NCBI RefSeq assembly: GCF_004297265.1
Contig: NZ_SCUT01000065.1
Span: 1 to 64,000 of the forward strand
Source of the DNA: Reyranella sp.
GTDB taxonomy: Bacteria > Pseudomonadota > Alphaproteobacteria > Reyranellales > Reyranellaceae
Direction of reading: 5' to 3'
DNA length: 64,000 nucleotides
The translations under genes were made by a program, and so were the position numbers. Shown piece after piece: positions 1 through 9,441 of the stretch. Below the pieces are notes generated by a model. It did not search any database and was not told the origin of the DNA. It worked only from the letters and a program-made list of their open reading frames with translations. Each line of letters starts with the position of its first letter. The stretch's first letter is position 1.

Positions 1-1530
<1,530 letters not shown>

Positions 1531-1633
1531 GATTCTACTCTCTTCCTTCGGCAGATCGCCCGGACCCCAAAGGCACCCGATCGATCCCCGTATGAATGTT
1601 ACCTGCCGGAAAACCCGGGTCAGGGACAGGGGC

Positions 1634-1661
1634 TATATAGGTCCTATCCGGCTGCCTGCAA
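1634..1661 (-). promoter_or_regulatory. Candidate promoter for dnaK
   Basis: On the minus strand a TTGCAG-like -35 element (1656-1661) and a TATATA -10 element (1634-1639) are separated by 16 bases, about 105 bases before the dnaK start. The -10 context CCTATATAG also resembles alphaproteobacterial heat-shock sigma-32 promoters, though the matching CTTG -35 is not clean. This would let dnaK be expressed independently of grpE. Pattern-based only. Confidence 0.35.
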
Positions 1662-1723
1662 TGGACTTGAGGACCAAAATCGCCGCTGGAAAGCACCGTT
1701 TGGCGCATTACCCGCGGTTCGCA

Positions 1724-1752
1724 GAGGAAGACCGGAAGGGCCGATCTTCCTC
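1724..1752 (-). other. Hairpin directly after the grpE stop codon
   Basis: GAGGAAGA (1724-1731) pairs perfectly with TCTTCCTC (1745-1752) around a 13-base loop, starting inside the grpE stop codon. No T-run follows on the minus strand, so it is not a standard intrinsic terminator; an attenuator or RNA-processing site between grpE and dnaK is possible. Confidence 0.4.
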
Positions 1753-2365
1753 AATTTTCGTTGCTGGCCGAGGGGCTGGCGGAGTGGCTGAGCGGGGGGC
1801 CGCCCTTCGACACCGCGACCATGGCCGCGCGCAGCAGGCGCCCGGCGATCAGGTATCCCGGGATCAGCTCCTGCACGACGGTGCCCGAGGGCACGTCGGG
1901 GTTCTCGACCTCCATCATGGCCTGATGGAATTCGGCGTTGAACGGCTTGCCCAGGCTCTCGATCCGGGTGACGCCGTGGCGCTCCAGGACCGACTGCAGC
2001 TCGCGGTCGGTCGCCTGGATGCCGACGATCACGTTGCGCAGCGCCGGGTCCAGCGCGCCGAGGTCCGACGGCAGGGCCGACAGAGCGCGGCCGAAATTGT
2101 CGGCCACCGAAAGCACGTCGCGGGCAAAGCGCTCGACCCCGAACTTGCGCTCCTTCTCGACATCCTGCTGGGCCCGGCGGCGCACGTTCTGCGCCTCGGC
2201 GAGGGCCCGGAGCTGCTTGTCCTGGAGGTCGGCCTTCTCGGCCTGGAGCTGCTCGACCAGACGCTGCCATTCGGCGGCGGTTTCCGGCCGGGGCGGAATG
2301 TCGAGATTGTCGGGGTCGACCGGCATATCCGCCGGGGCGCCGCCCGCGGTTGGATCGCTGGCCAT
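1751..2365 (-). CDS. grpE: Nucleotide exchange factor GrpE
   Basis: GrpE releases ADP from DnaK and acts as its thermosensor. The protein (204 aa from the chosen start) has an acidic, proline-rich N-terminus, a long coiled-coil segment (AEWQRLVEQLQAEKADL onward), and the C-terminal beta domain with PFNAEFHQAM and GYLIAGRLLRAAMVAVSK, both family hallmarks. The ATG at 2365 (MASDPTAGG) has AAGGGA about 7 bases upstream. In-frame ATGs at 2380 and 2407 are possible but less well placed. hrcA, often adjacent in alphaproteobacteria, is not here; a dioxygenase gene lies upstream instead. Confidence 0.95.
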   Translation of the reverse strand: MASDPTAGGAPADMPVDPDNLDIPPRPETAAEWQRLVEQLQAEKADLQDKQLRALAEAQNVRRRAQQDVEKERKFGVERFARDVLSVADNFGRALSALPSDLGALDPALRNVIVGIQATDRELQSVLERHGVTRIESLGKPFNAEFHQAMMEVENPDVPSGTVVQELIPGYLIAGRLLRAAMVAVSKGGPPLSHSASPSASNEN

Positions 2366-2438
2366 GTGCTGTCCCTTCATGTGTTGGTCTCTTGAGGCGG
2401 CCTTCACTTAGGGACGACCCCGCTCCGGGTCAACTGGT

Positions 2439-3494
2439 TCAGGCCGCCTGCAGAGGCGCCTGCAGCCGGGTGCCGCGCACGATGATGCCGCCGCGGTCGC
2501 CGATCGTCACCTGACCGTAGCGCTGGGCGAAGATCTCGGGCAGCGGCCGGGCGCGTTCGGCGGCCAGCCACAGGCGCAGCAGGTGGCGGCGGCGCTCCGG
2601 CTCGGGCCAGTCCTCGAAGCCCGTACGGTCGTGCAGCATCGTGTGGTTGTGCACCAGCTGCACGTCGCCCGGCTTGAACTCCGTGAAGATGTTGAGCGCC
2701 GGATCGTTGGCGAGCTGGTCGAACATGTCGAGCGCCTCGACCAGTTCCGGCGTGTGCCGCGGCGCGTCCGGGAACCGCTGGGCCGAGTCGATGTACTGGC
2801 GCTGGTAGATCGCGGTCAGGTAGCCCTGGTGCCAGTTGAAGACCGGGATCTCGAAGTACGGCTTCTGGCCCTCCGGCACCTCGCCGCGCCGGTCGGTGGC
2901 GATCGGCTGGAACAGCAGCTTCAGCAGGTCCGGCCGGCGGCGGCGCATCTCGTTGAAGATGGTGGTCGAGCTCACCAGTGCCGACAGGCCGCCCGACTTG
3001 GCGGTCTTGAGGCAGAGCAGCCCGACGATGTCGCAGGAATCGGTGTGATAGGTCTGCCGCTCGTGCGTCTGGTAGATGCGCACGTTGGGGTCGTTCACGT
3101 CGAGACCGAGATCCTGGACGTGGCCCAGCACATGGCCCTTGCCGTTCTGCGACCGGGCGCTGCCGAGATGGGCGCCCAGGCCGAAGAAGGCGGTCGCCGA
3201 TTCGCGGATCGACCAGCGCTCGACCGGCAGGCCGCGCAGCAGCAGGAAGCCGCGGCCGTTCAGCACCTCATCGTCGACCCGCGACCTGAGCTTGGGGCCG
3301 AGCGTCGGCAGCGGGAAATCTTGCGGCTTCAGGACGGCGATGTCGGCGTCGCGTGCCACCAGCGCGCGGGTCGCCACCTCGACTTCGGCCACCTCGGCGG
3401 CGCCGAGCGGCATCTGCCAGTCGCTGCGCTTGGCGATCTCGGGCCCGTACCAGGCGGCGGCGCCGGTCTGCTCCGGCGGCAGTTCGAAGTTCAT
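2439..3494 (-). CDS. TauD/TfdA-family Fe(II)/2-oxoglutarate dioxygenase
   Basis: Probable non-haem iron, 2-oxoglutarate-dependent oxygenase hydroxylating an unknown small molecule. The 351-aa protein shows the facial-triad start H150-T-D152 in a YHTDSCD context, the distal histidine region VHNHTMLHDRTGF (about 282-293) and the 2-oxoglutarate-binding arginine region RRRHLLRLWL (about 301-310). The ATG at 3494 (MNFELPPEQ) has GAGGGA upstream; a longer reading frame to 3581 lacks a good site and would overlap the PhzF gene. The gene follows the phzF-like gene on the same strand. Substrate cannot be deduced. Confidence 0.85.
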   Translation of the reverse strand: MNFELPPEQTGAAAWYGPEIAKRSDWQMPLGAAEVAEVEVATRALVARDADIAVLKPQDFPLPTLGPKLRSRVDDEVLNGRGFLLLRGLPVERWSIRESATAFFGLGAHLGSARSQNGKGHVLGHVQDLGLDVNDPNVRIYQTHERQTYHTDSCDIVGLLCLKTAKSGGLSALVSSTTIFNEMRRRRPDLLKLLFQPIATDRRGEVPEGQKPYFEIPVFNWHQGYLTAIYQRQYIDSAQRFPDAPRHTPELVEALDMFDQLANDPALNIFTEFKPGDVQLVHNHTMLHDRTGFEDWPEPERRRHLLRLWLAAERARPLPEIFAQRYGQVTIGDRGGIIVRGTRLQAPLQAA

Positions 3495-3577
3495 GTCGTT
3501 TCGTCCCTCAATCTCTTGGCGGGGTCCTTGAGTGCCCGCTTTCATTGCAAGGTCATTCCACCTGTTGCGGCCGGCCG

Positions 3578-4462
3578 TCAAGAAGGCCAGGGAGCGCGCT
3601 CCATCCGCTCGACAGCGCCTCCCAGCAGGCAGCCGATGGCTCGGCCGCCGGCAAACCCGAGGCGCACGCCTATTGCCGACAAGGCCCCCATGGCACGGCC
3701 CTGGAAGACCGTGATGGGCTTGTCGGTCGCCTCGACAAGTCCGTTGGCCAGCAGCCCGAACGACAGCGCCGCGGCGGCGATGCCCGTTGCCGCATCCTCG
3801 GGATAGCCGGAGGACCTGGGGAACTGGCGCGCCTCGAAGATCTGCGTCCGGCGTTCCTGCACCGCGTAGGGATAGAGGCCGGTCGACCCGATGCGATTGC
3901 AGACGGCCTCGACGGCCGGCATGTCGCTCTTCAGCGCGTTCAGCCGATCCACGTCCTTGATTGGGACGAGGGTCTTCACGCGCGACGTGACCGCATTCTG
4001 GATCGGGAGGTCGAGCAGGTCGTGCCGGTCGATGCCGAGCACCCCGAGAACATCCTGCGTTTGCGCCGCCGTAAGGGCGGCCACTCTTCCCGCCGGCTGC
4101 GTGATCTCGACCGAAGGCGCGTTGCTGGCGTCATGTCGAACGAAGCCCGTGACCGGCCCGCTGCGCGTCTCGATCCGGACGGTGTCGCCCGGCAGCGCAC
4201 CTTGCGAGGCGAGCAGCCACAGCGCACCGATGGTCGCGTGGCCGCACATTTCCATTTCGTGGTTGGGCACCCAGAAGCGCAGGCCGAGATCGTAGTCCTG
4301 GCTGGCGGGCGGCATCACGAATCCCGATTCATGCCCGTGCCGTCGCGCGACGGCCTGCATGTCGTCCGGCGCCAACCCCTGGCCGTCGACCACGATCGGG
4401 CAGGGATTGCCGCCCTGTCCTTCGAAGGTGAATACGCTGACGAGATCGACGTCCGGCTTCAT
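3578..4462 (-). CDS. PhzF-family isomerase/epimerase-like protein
   Basis: This 294-aa protein belongs to the PhzF family, two-lobed diaminopimelate-epimerase-fold enzymes typified by the phenazine-pathway isomerase PhzF. Seen: the N-terminal family motif VFTFEGQGGNPCPIV, the HESGFV segment holding the position of the catalytic glutamate of PhzF, the GHATIGALWLLAS motif, and the C-terminal SGYPEDAATGIAAAAL motif. No other phenazine genes are nearby, so phenazine synthesis is not implied. It lies between pip and the dioxygenase gene, all on the minus strand. Confidence 0.85.
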   Translation of the reverse strand: MKPDVDLVSVFTFEGQGGNPCPIVVDGQGLAPDDMQAVARRHGHESGFVMPPASQDYDLGLRFWVPNHEMEMCGHATIGALWLLASQGALPGDTVRIETRSGPVTGFVRHDASNAPSVEITQPAGRVAALTAAQTQDVLGVLGIDRHDLLDLPIQNAVTSRVKTLVPIKDVDRLNALKSDMPAVEAVCNRIGSTGLYPYAVQERRTQIFEARQFPRSSGYPEDAATGIAAAALSFGLLANGLVEATDKPITVFQGRAMGALSAIGVRLGFAGGRAIGCLLGGAVERMERAPWPS

Positions 4463-4486
4463 GGTCGGGAGCGCATCGCTCTCGGT

Positions 4487-5497
4487 TCAGGCGTCCCAGG
4501 GAAATCGCGGGGCGAAGAGTTCGGTATCGCTGGTGGACAGCCGGTAGCTCTCGGTGGCGTTGACGAGTGCGGCGCGGATGCCGGGCTCCAGCGCGCTGTG
4601 GCCGGCATCGGGCACGACGACGTAGCGCGCCTCGGGCCAGGCGCGGGCCAGGGCATCGGCGGTCACCGGCGGGCAGACGATGTCGTAGCGGCCCTGGACG
4701 ATGGTGCCGGGCAGGTGGCGGATGCGGCCGAGATCGGCCCAGGGCCAGCCTTCCGGCACGAAGGTGCCGTTGGCGAAGTAGTGGGCTTCGATGCGCGAGA
4801 GGGCGAGTGCGAAGCCGCCATGGTCCGTCTCGAACGGCGCGCGCACCGTCGGATAGAGCGTCGAACAGGCCGCCTCGTAGCGGCTCCAGGCGCGCGATGC
4901 CGGGCGGTGCAGGTCGGGATTGCGATCGATCAGGCGGCGGTAGTAGTTGCCCAGCAGGTCGGAGCGCTCGTCGGCGGGCAGGTGCTCGGCGAAATCGCGC
5001 CAGGCCTCCGGGAAGATCGTGCGCATGCCGTGGAGGAACCAGTCGATCTCCGGACGGGCACCGAGGAAGATGCCGCGCAGGATGAAGCCGGTCGCGCGCT
5101 CGGGATGGGTGAGGCCGTAGGCCAGCGCCAGGGTGCTGCCCCACGAGCCGCCGAACAGCAACCAGCTCGGGATGCCGAGATGCGTGCGGAGCTTCTCCAT
5201 GTCGGCCACGAGATGGCCCGTCGTATTGTCGTGAAGTTCGCCGAGGGGCATCGAGCGGCCGCAGCCGCGCTGGTCGAACACGACGATGCGATAGAATTGC
5301 GGGTCGAAGAAACGGCGATGGACCGGCGCGGAACCGGCGCCCGGCCCGCCATGCAGGAAGACGACGGGCACGCCCTCGGGATTGCCGCTCTGTTCCCAAT
5401 AGATCGTATGCCGCCCGTCGACCGCCAGCATACCGCTGGCGTAGGGCGAGATTTCCGGGAAAAGGTCGGAACGGAGCGGAGTCTCTGAACGCGGCAT
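4487..5497 (-). CDS. pip: Prolyl aminopeptidase (alpha/beta hydrolase)
   Basis: Cytoplasmic serine peptidase removing N-terminal proline from peptides. The 336-aa length fits the S33 family. Motifs: oxyanion-hole HGGPGAGS (about 49-56), DQRGCGRS (75-82), nucleophile elbow GGSWGS (116-121, Ser118), a C-terminal aspartate in QGRYDIVCPP, and the catalytic histidine in DAGHSALEPG. The start MPRSETPLRSDLFPEISPY is typical. It ends 24 bases before the phzF-like start, so co-transcription is plausible. Confidence 0.93.
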   Translation of the reverse strand: MPRSETPLRSDLFPEISPYASGMLAVDGRHTIYWEQSGNPEGVPVVFLHGGPGAGSAPVHRRFFDPQFYRIVVFDQRGCGRSMPLGELHDNTTGHLVADMEKLRTHLGIPSWLLFGGSWGSTLALAYGLTHPERATGFILRGIFLGARPEIDWFLHGMRTIFPEAWRDFAEHLPADERSDLLGNYYRRLIDRNPDLHRPASRAWSRYEAACSTLYPTVRAPFETDHGGFALALSRIEAHYFANGTFVPEGWPWADLGRIRHLPGTIVQGRYDIVCPPVTADALARAWPEARYVVVPDAGHSALEPGIRAALVNATESYRLSTSDTELFAPRFPWDA

Positions 5498-5608
5498 GCG
5501 ATTGTCCTTGAGGCATCAGTGCCATAGCAGCGGCTTTCGTGCCAGCCTTGCGGACGATTGCCGCCTCGTCCACCGAGCGTCTAAGGTCGAGGCGTCCGAG
5601 GAGGGGCC

Positions 5609-7021
5609 GTGGAAATTCGCCGTATTCTGGCGCTGGTTGCGTTGTTGGCCGGCGTCGCCGCCTGCACGCCGGCCGGAGCGCCGCCGGTCACATCGGCTGC
5701 GGCGACCGGACGCGGCACCTTCACCCTGCCGCGCGAGGTCGAGAAGCTCGTCGGCCCGGCCGATCAGGACGCCGCTCTCCAGGCCTATGTCGATCGGGTG
5801 GGCCAGCGCGTGGTGGCGGCCGCCGGCGCGACCGGCTTCCGCTTCATCGTGCTGGATTCGCCGGTCGCCAATGCGCACGCGGTCCAGTCCTACATCTTCG
5901 TCACGCGCGGCCTGCTGGCCCTGCTCGAGAACGAGGCGGAGCTTGCCGCCGCGATCGGCCACGAACTCGGCCATCTCGTGCAGCGCCATGCCGCGCAGCG
6001 CGCGCGCGTCCGCCAGGGCGTGCTCGATGCGGCGGTCGAGGCCGCCGCCACCAGCGGCTCGGTCACCGTCGGCCGCGCCGTGGCGCAGGACGGGTTGCTC
6101 GCCCTGCGGCGCTACTCGCGCGAACAGGAATTCGAAGCCGACCGGCTGGCCATCGGCTACATCGTAAAGGCGGGGTATCGCGGCGATGCGATGGCCTCCC
6201 TGATCGACCGGCTGCGCCGGCAGAGCGCGCTCGAGGCCCAGATCATGGGAGAGGCGCCCGACATCGGCGACCGGCCGAGTGCGGCGTCGACCCATCCGGT
6301 CCCGGTCGAACGCACCTCGGCGATCGCCACCCTGCCGCTCGCAAACGCGCCCGGCGAATCGAACGAGAAGGGCTACTTCGCCGCCATCGACGGCATGTCG
6401 GTCGACGATCCGCCGAGCGAGGGCTTCATCCGTGGCCGCTCGTTCCTCCATCCGACCCTGCGCCTCACCTTCACCGCCCCGTCCGGGTTCCGGCTGTTCA
6501 ACGACAGCGATGGCGTGCTGGCGGTCAATCGTGACCGCTCGCTGATGTTGTTCTCCTGTCTGCCCACACCGGTGTCGGGCCCGCTCGACGACTGGATGCG
6601 CAACAAGCTGAAGCCCACGCCGACCGACATCCAGACCCTGGAGATCAATGGCAGCGAGGCGGCCATCGGCGCGCGGCCGCGCGGCTCGGACACCGGCCTC
6701 GGCCAGGCGCGATACGTCGTCATCCGGGACGGCAACCGGGTGTGCAATTTCGCCCTCGTGAGCGAGGGCGCCGACCAGGACCGGCAGATCGAGGCGATGG
6801 TCCGGGCCGCGCGGACCTTCCGCACCCTCACGCCCGCCGAGGCGGCGGCACTGCAGCCCTACCGGCTGCGCATCGTCTCGCCGGCGGGCTCGACGCCGGC
6901 GCAGCTCGCGGCGCGGATGCCCTATCCCGATCTTCGGATGGAGCGCCTGCTGGTGCTCAACGCGGCGCAGGTGCCGGCCGACCTCGGCAGCCGATCCGAG
7001 ATCAAGATCGTCCAGCCCTGA
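5609..7021 (+). CDS. M48-family zinc metalloprotease, lipoprotein
   Basis: Probable envelope-quality-control protease anchored as a lipoprotein. The GTG start at 5609 has GAGGAGG four bases upstream. A signal peptide ends in a lipobox with Cys19 (GVAAC). The zinc motif HELGH is at 118-122 and the third-ligand region FEADRLAIGY about 50 residues later, as in BepA/Oma1-like M48 enzymes. The roughly 200-residue C-terminal part has no recognised domain beyond the motif ATFRTLTPAEA-like segment common in this group. 470 aa. It converges with the phosphatase-like gene. Confidence 0.88.
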   Translation: MEIRRILALVALLAGVAACTPAGAPPVTSAAATGRGTFTLPREVEKLVGPADQDAALQAYVDRVGQRVVAAAGATGFRFIVLDSPVANAHAVQSYIFVTRGLLALLENEAELAAAIGHELGHLVQRHAAQRARVRQGVLDAAVEAAATSGSVTVGRAVAQDGLLALRRYSREQEFEADRLAIGYIVKAGYRGDAMASLIDRLRRQSALEAQIMGEAPDIGDRPSAASTHPVPVERTSAIATLPLANAPGESNEKGYFAAIDGMSVDDPPSEGFIRGRSFLHPTLRLTFTAPSGFRLFNDSDGVLAVNRDRSLMLFSCLPTPVSGPLDDWMRNKLKPTPTDIQTLEINGSEAAIGARPRGSDTGLGQARYVVIRDGNRVCNFALVSEGADQDRQIEAMVRAARTFRTLTPAEAAALQPYRLRIVSPAGSTPAQLAARMPYPDLRMERLLVLNAAQVPADLGSRSEIKIVQP

Positions 7022-7030
7022 AAGTTCGGA

Positions 7031-7840
7031 TCAGGGTTCGATCCGCTCCCGTACGGCGCCGTCGGCATCGAGTGCCACAAGCGCCGGCGTGTCGCGCGTG
7101 ACGGTCAGCACCCGCCCCGTGTCCTGAGCGACGTTCTTCGACGGGCCGGTGCCGCGCACGACCCGATCGATGGCGGGCCAGCCGCCGTCGCGGGCCCTGC
7201 CCAGCGCCTCGTCGAGCGCCGAATCGGTCTGGGTGCTCCACCAGAAGGCATCGGCCTGTCCGTCGAGCGGGCGACCGGGATCGACGCCCGTGGCGGCAAA
7301 GACGAGACGTCCGTCGGCGCTGAGGGCGGCACGCGACAGGGCGTTCAGGAGATCGCCGTGGCCGGGCCGGGTGGCCTGGCGCTCGCGCAGGCCCGAGGTC
7401 CAGCGGGCGATGGCGAGCGACCCGTTGCGGCTGGCGATGCGGCCCTCGGCGATCGAATGGCCGTAGGCCTCGATGATGGCATCCAGCCCGCGCGACAGCA
7501 TCCAGTCGAGCACGTCGAGCGGCGCCAGGGCGAACTGGAGTTGCAGCACCTTGTGCCAAATCTCTTCCTGCGGCCCGCGCAGGAAGACGAAATCCTCGAC
7601 CTCGGCGCCGGGCCGCGCCAGCAGGCGGCGGCGCAGCAGCAGCAGCAGGTCGATCGTGCGCGGCGTGTTGCCGGCCGCGCCCAGCATGTTGCCCAGCACG
7701 ACCAGCCGGTCGCCGGGCTGCCAGCGCTGCATCAGGGCGCCGCCCAGCCTCTCCAGGGCGGTGTCGTCGCCCTTGAGGGCCCCCAGCGCCCACGTGGTAC
7801 CGCCGTCACGCAGGCGGGCGATGGAGGCGACTTTGCTCAT
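7031..7840 (-). CDS. Calcineurin-like phosphatase homologue lacking metal ligands
   Basis: The 269-aa protein follows the scaffold of bacterial PPP-type serine/threonine phosphatases, but the metal-binding motifs are changed. GDxHG is replaced by GALKGD (near residue 20), GDxxDRG by GNMLGAAG (around 50-57), and GNHE by GPQEE (around 89-93). The later HAG and GHT histidines read ATG and GTG. Surrounding family positions (DRLVVLG, TIDLLLLL, VFLRG, PLDGQAD) are intact, so this is divergence rather than lack of homology. Likely a non-catalytic regulator or scaffold. It is the next gene after carD, beyond a strong terminator. Family assignment is inferred by eye. Confidence 0.6.
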   Translation of the reverse strand: MSKVASIARLRDGGTTWALGALKGDDTALERLGGALMQRWQPGDRLVVLGNMLGAAGNTPRTIDLLLLLRRRLLARPGAEVEDFVFLRGPQEEIWHKVLQLQFALAPLDVLDWMLSRGLDAIIEAYGHSIAEGRIASRNGSLAIARWTSGLRERQATRPGHGDLLNALSRAALSADGRLVFAATGVDPGRPLDGQADAFWWSTQTDSALDEALGRARDGGWPAIDRVVRGTGPSKNVAQDTGRVLTVTRDTPALVALDADGAVRERIEP

Positions 7841-7870
7841 GAATCAGGAGGGCTCGGACAGGCGGACATG

Positions 7871-7910
7871 AAAAAGGCGGCGCGACAATGGAGTGTCGGC
7901 CGCCTTTTAT
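7871..7910 (-). terminator. Rho-independent terminator of carD
   Basis: An inverted repeat GGCGGC...GCCGCC with inner pairing CGACA/TGTCG, flanked by A-run and T-run. On the minus strand it ends in CCGCCTTTTT. It sits 22 bases after the carD stop. The flanking A/T runs would also allow function on the plus strand. Confidence 0.85.
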
Positions 7911-7931
7911 CTCATCCCGTGACAGAACCGC

Positions 7932-8459
7932 CTAGGCGACCTTCTGCAGAACGCTGTTGAGCTTTTGGGTCGCGAGATCCTTGTCGATCCGCTCGACGGC
8001 GGCGAGTTCGCGCGCCAGCCGGTCCAGCGCCGCTTCGTAGATCTGGCGTTCGCTGTAGGACTGGTCGGGCTGGCCGGCATTGCGATGCAGGTCGCGCACG
8101 ACCTCGGCGATCGAGACCGGGTCGCCCGAGTTGATCTTGGCTTCGTATTCCTGGGCGCGGCGGTTCCACATGGCGCGGCTCACGCGGCTGCGGCCCTTCA
8201 GGGTCACCAGCGCGCTTTCCATGATCTTGCGCGAGCTGAGCTTGCGCAGACCGGAGATCTTCGCCTTGGCCACCGGAACGCGCAGCATCATGCGCTCCTG
8301 CTCGAACGAGATGACGAACAGGTCGAGCTTGTGACCCGCGATCTCCTTCGCCTCGATATCAATCACGCGGCCGACGCCATGCGTCGGGTACACCACGAAA
8401 TCACCCTTCTCGAAGGCGAATTCCTTCGCCTTGACGGGCGCCTTCTTCGGCTTGGCCAT
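7932..8459 (-). CDS. carD: CarD/CdnL-family transcription regulator
   Basis: RNA polymerase-binding protein that stabilises open promoter complexes, notably at rRNA promoters. The 175-aa product from ATG 8459 (MAKPKKAP) has the RNAP-interaction Tudor-like domain (FEKGDFVVYPTHGVGRV, residues about 15-30) followed by the helical DNA-binding domain (RRAQEYEAKINSGDPVSIAEVVRDL and YEAALDRLARELA). GAAGGGA lies 9 bases before this start; an upstream in-frame ATG at 8585 would add a non-conserved tail. The neighbourhood with ferredoxin, S4 protein and helicase is a familiar alphaproteobacterial one. Confidence 0.95.
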   Translation of the reverse strand: MAKPKKAPVKAKEFAFEKGDFVVYPTHGVGRVIDIEAKEIAGHKLDLFVISFEQERMMLRVPVAKAKISGLRKLSSRKIMESALVTLKGRSRVSRAMWNRRAQEYEAKINSGDPVSIAEVVRDLHRNAGQPDQSYSERQIYEAALDRLARELAAVERIDKDLATQKLNSVLQKVA

Positions 8460-8748
8460 ATCCTCTAGTCCCTTCACAACAGCCCCGCTTTCTGCGATAC
8501 CGCGACCCACCGCATACGCTCCCCTGCGTATTCGGCCCGGCGTCACAAGCATCGGTAAGTTTCTTTCGGATACCGATACGGACACCGAGCCAGCGGCGGA
8601 CCGGACCCCGGACCGCTTCCAGCCGCGCCTTTATATCAGAGATTGGGGACAGAGTCGCGTTTTATGTTGCATTTCAGCAACGGTCGAGCCATGCAGAAAC
8701 TGCATGGCTATTGCAAAAGGTACAATAAAGGACTTGTAAGAGTAAAAT

Positions 8749-9084
8749 TCAGCGGGCGGCAGGCTTGTCGCTGAAATACTTCTCGAACTTGTCTTTTTCG
8801 TCCTTGAACTGCTCCGCATCGGCGGGGGCTTCCCCCTTGCGGGTGATGTTCGGCCAGGAAACCGACAGGCTGCGGTTCAACTCCAGCCATTTCTCCAGAC
8901 CCTTCTCGGTATCGGGCAGGATGGCATTGGGCGGGCATTCGGGTTCGCACACGCCGCAGTCGATGCATTCGTCTGGATTGATGACCAGCATGTTCTCGCC
9001 CTCGTAGAAGCAATCCACGGGGCAGACTTCAACGCAATCCATGTACTTGCACTTGATGCAAGCTTCCGTAACGACATAGGTCAT
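8749..9084 (-). CDS. fdxA: Seven-iron ferredoxin FdxA (3Fe-4S/4Fe-4S)
   Basis: Small soluble electron carrier. The 111-aa protein starts MTYVVTEACIKCKYMDCVEVCPVDCF, followed by CIDCGVCEPECP. This cysteine pattern is that of seven-iron ferredoxins (one 3Fe-4S and one 4Fe-4S cluster), and the C-terminal extension (WLELNRSLSVSWPNI) is typical of alphaproteobacterial FdxA. The start at 9084 has TGGAG upstream; the longer frame to 9138 would add an unconserved 18 residues. About 290 bases separate it from carD. Confidence 0.95.
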   Translation of the reverse strand: MTYVVTEACIKCKYMDCVEVCPVDCFYEGENMLVINPDECIDCGVCEPECPPNAILPDTEKGLEKWLELNRSLSVSWPNITRKGEAPADAEQFKDEKDKFEKYFSDKPAAR

Positions 9085-9161
9085 AGAGGCTCCAGGAACG
9101 AGCGGCGGCTGCTTAACGCGCGAGCCCCGGCGACGCAAGGCTGGCGATGGAGGGGCGTCAT

Positions 9162-9416
9162 TTAGAGCGAGTCGATCTCTTCATACAACGTCCGTGCTTC
9201 CGGCGCCGGACCGCGCCGCTCTCCCAGGGCCACGATGCGCACGACCTTCACGTGGGGACCCAGCGCGAAGGTGAGTACCATGCCGGGAGCGACGGCGGCA
9301 TGCGGCTTCTCGACGGCCCGGCCATCGATCCGGCAGCGCGACTTCTCGACGTAGCGGGCGGCCAGCGTACGGGTCTTGAAGAAGCGCGCCTGCCAGAGCC
9401 ACTTGTCGAGCCGCAT
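9162..9416 (-). CDS. S4-domain RNA-binding protein (Hsp15/HslR-like)
   Basis: An 84-aa protein consisting almost wholly of one S4 RNA-binding domain: MRLDKWLWQARFFKTRTLA and the second half VEKSRCRIDGRAVEKPHAAV. Heat-shock protein Hsp15 (HslR) of this family binds stalled 50S subunits carrying nascent chains. It lacks the longer basic C-terminal tail of E. coli HslR. It follows the helicase gene by 25 bases and probably shares its transcript, suggesting an RNA or ribosome-related role for both. Confidence 0.85.
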   Translation of the reverse strand: MRLDKWLWQARFFKTRTLAARYVEKSRCRIDGRAVEKPHAAVAPGMVLTFALGPHVKVVRIVALGERRGPAPEARTLYEEIDSL

Positions 9417-9441
9417 GGCGCGTTAGCACGTCACGGGGTGG

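Noticed and set aside
8690..8707. GCCATGCA-GAAAC-TGCATGGC hairpin as terminator of fdxA
   Set aside because: No T-run on the minus strand; perhaps a chance dyad or a regulatory hairpin, not a supported terminator.
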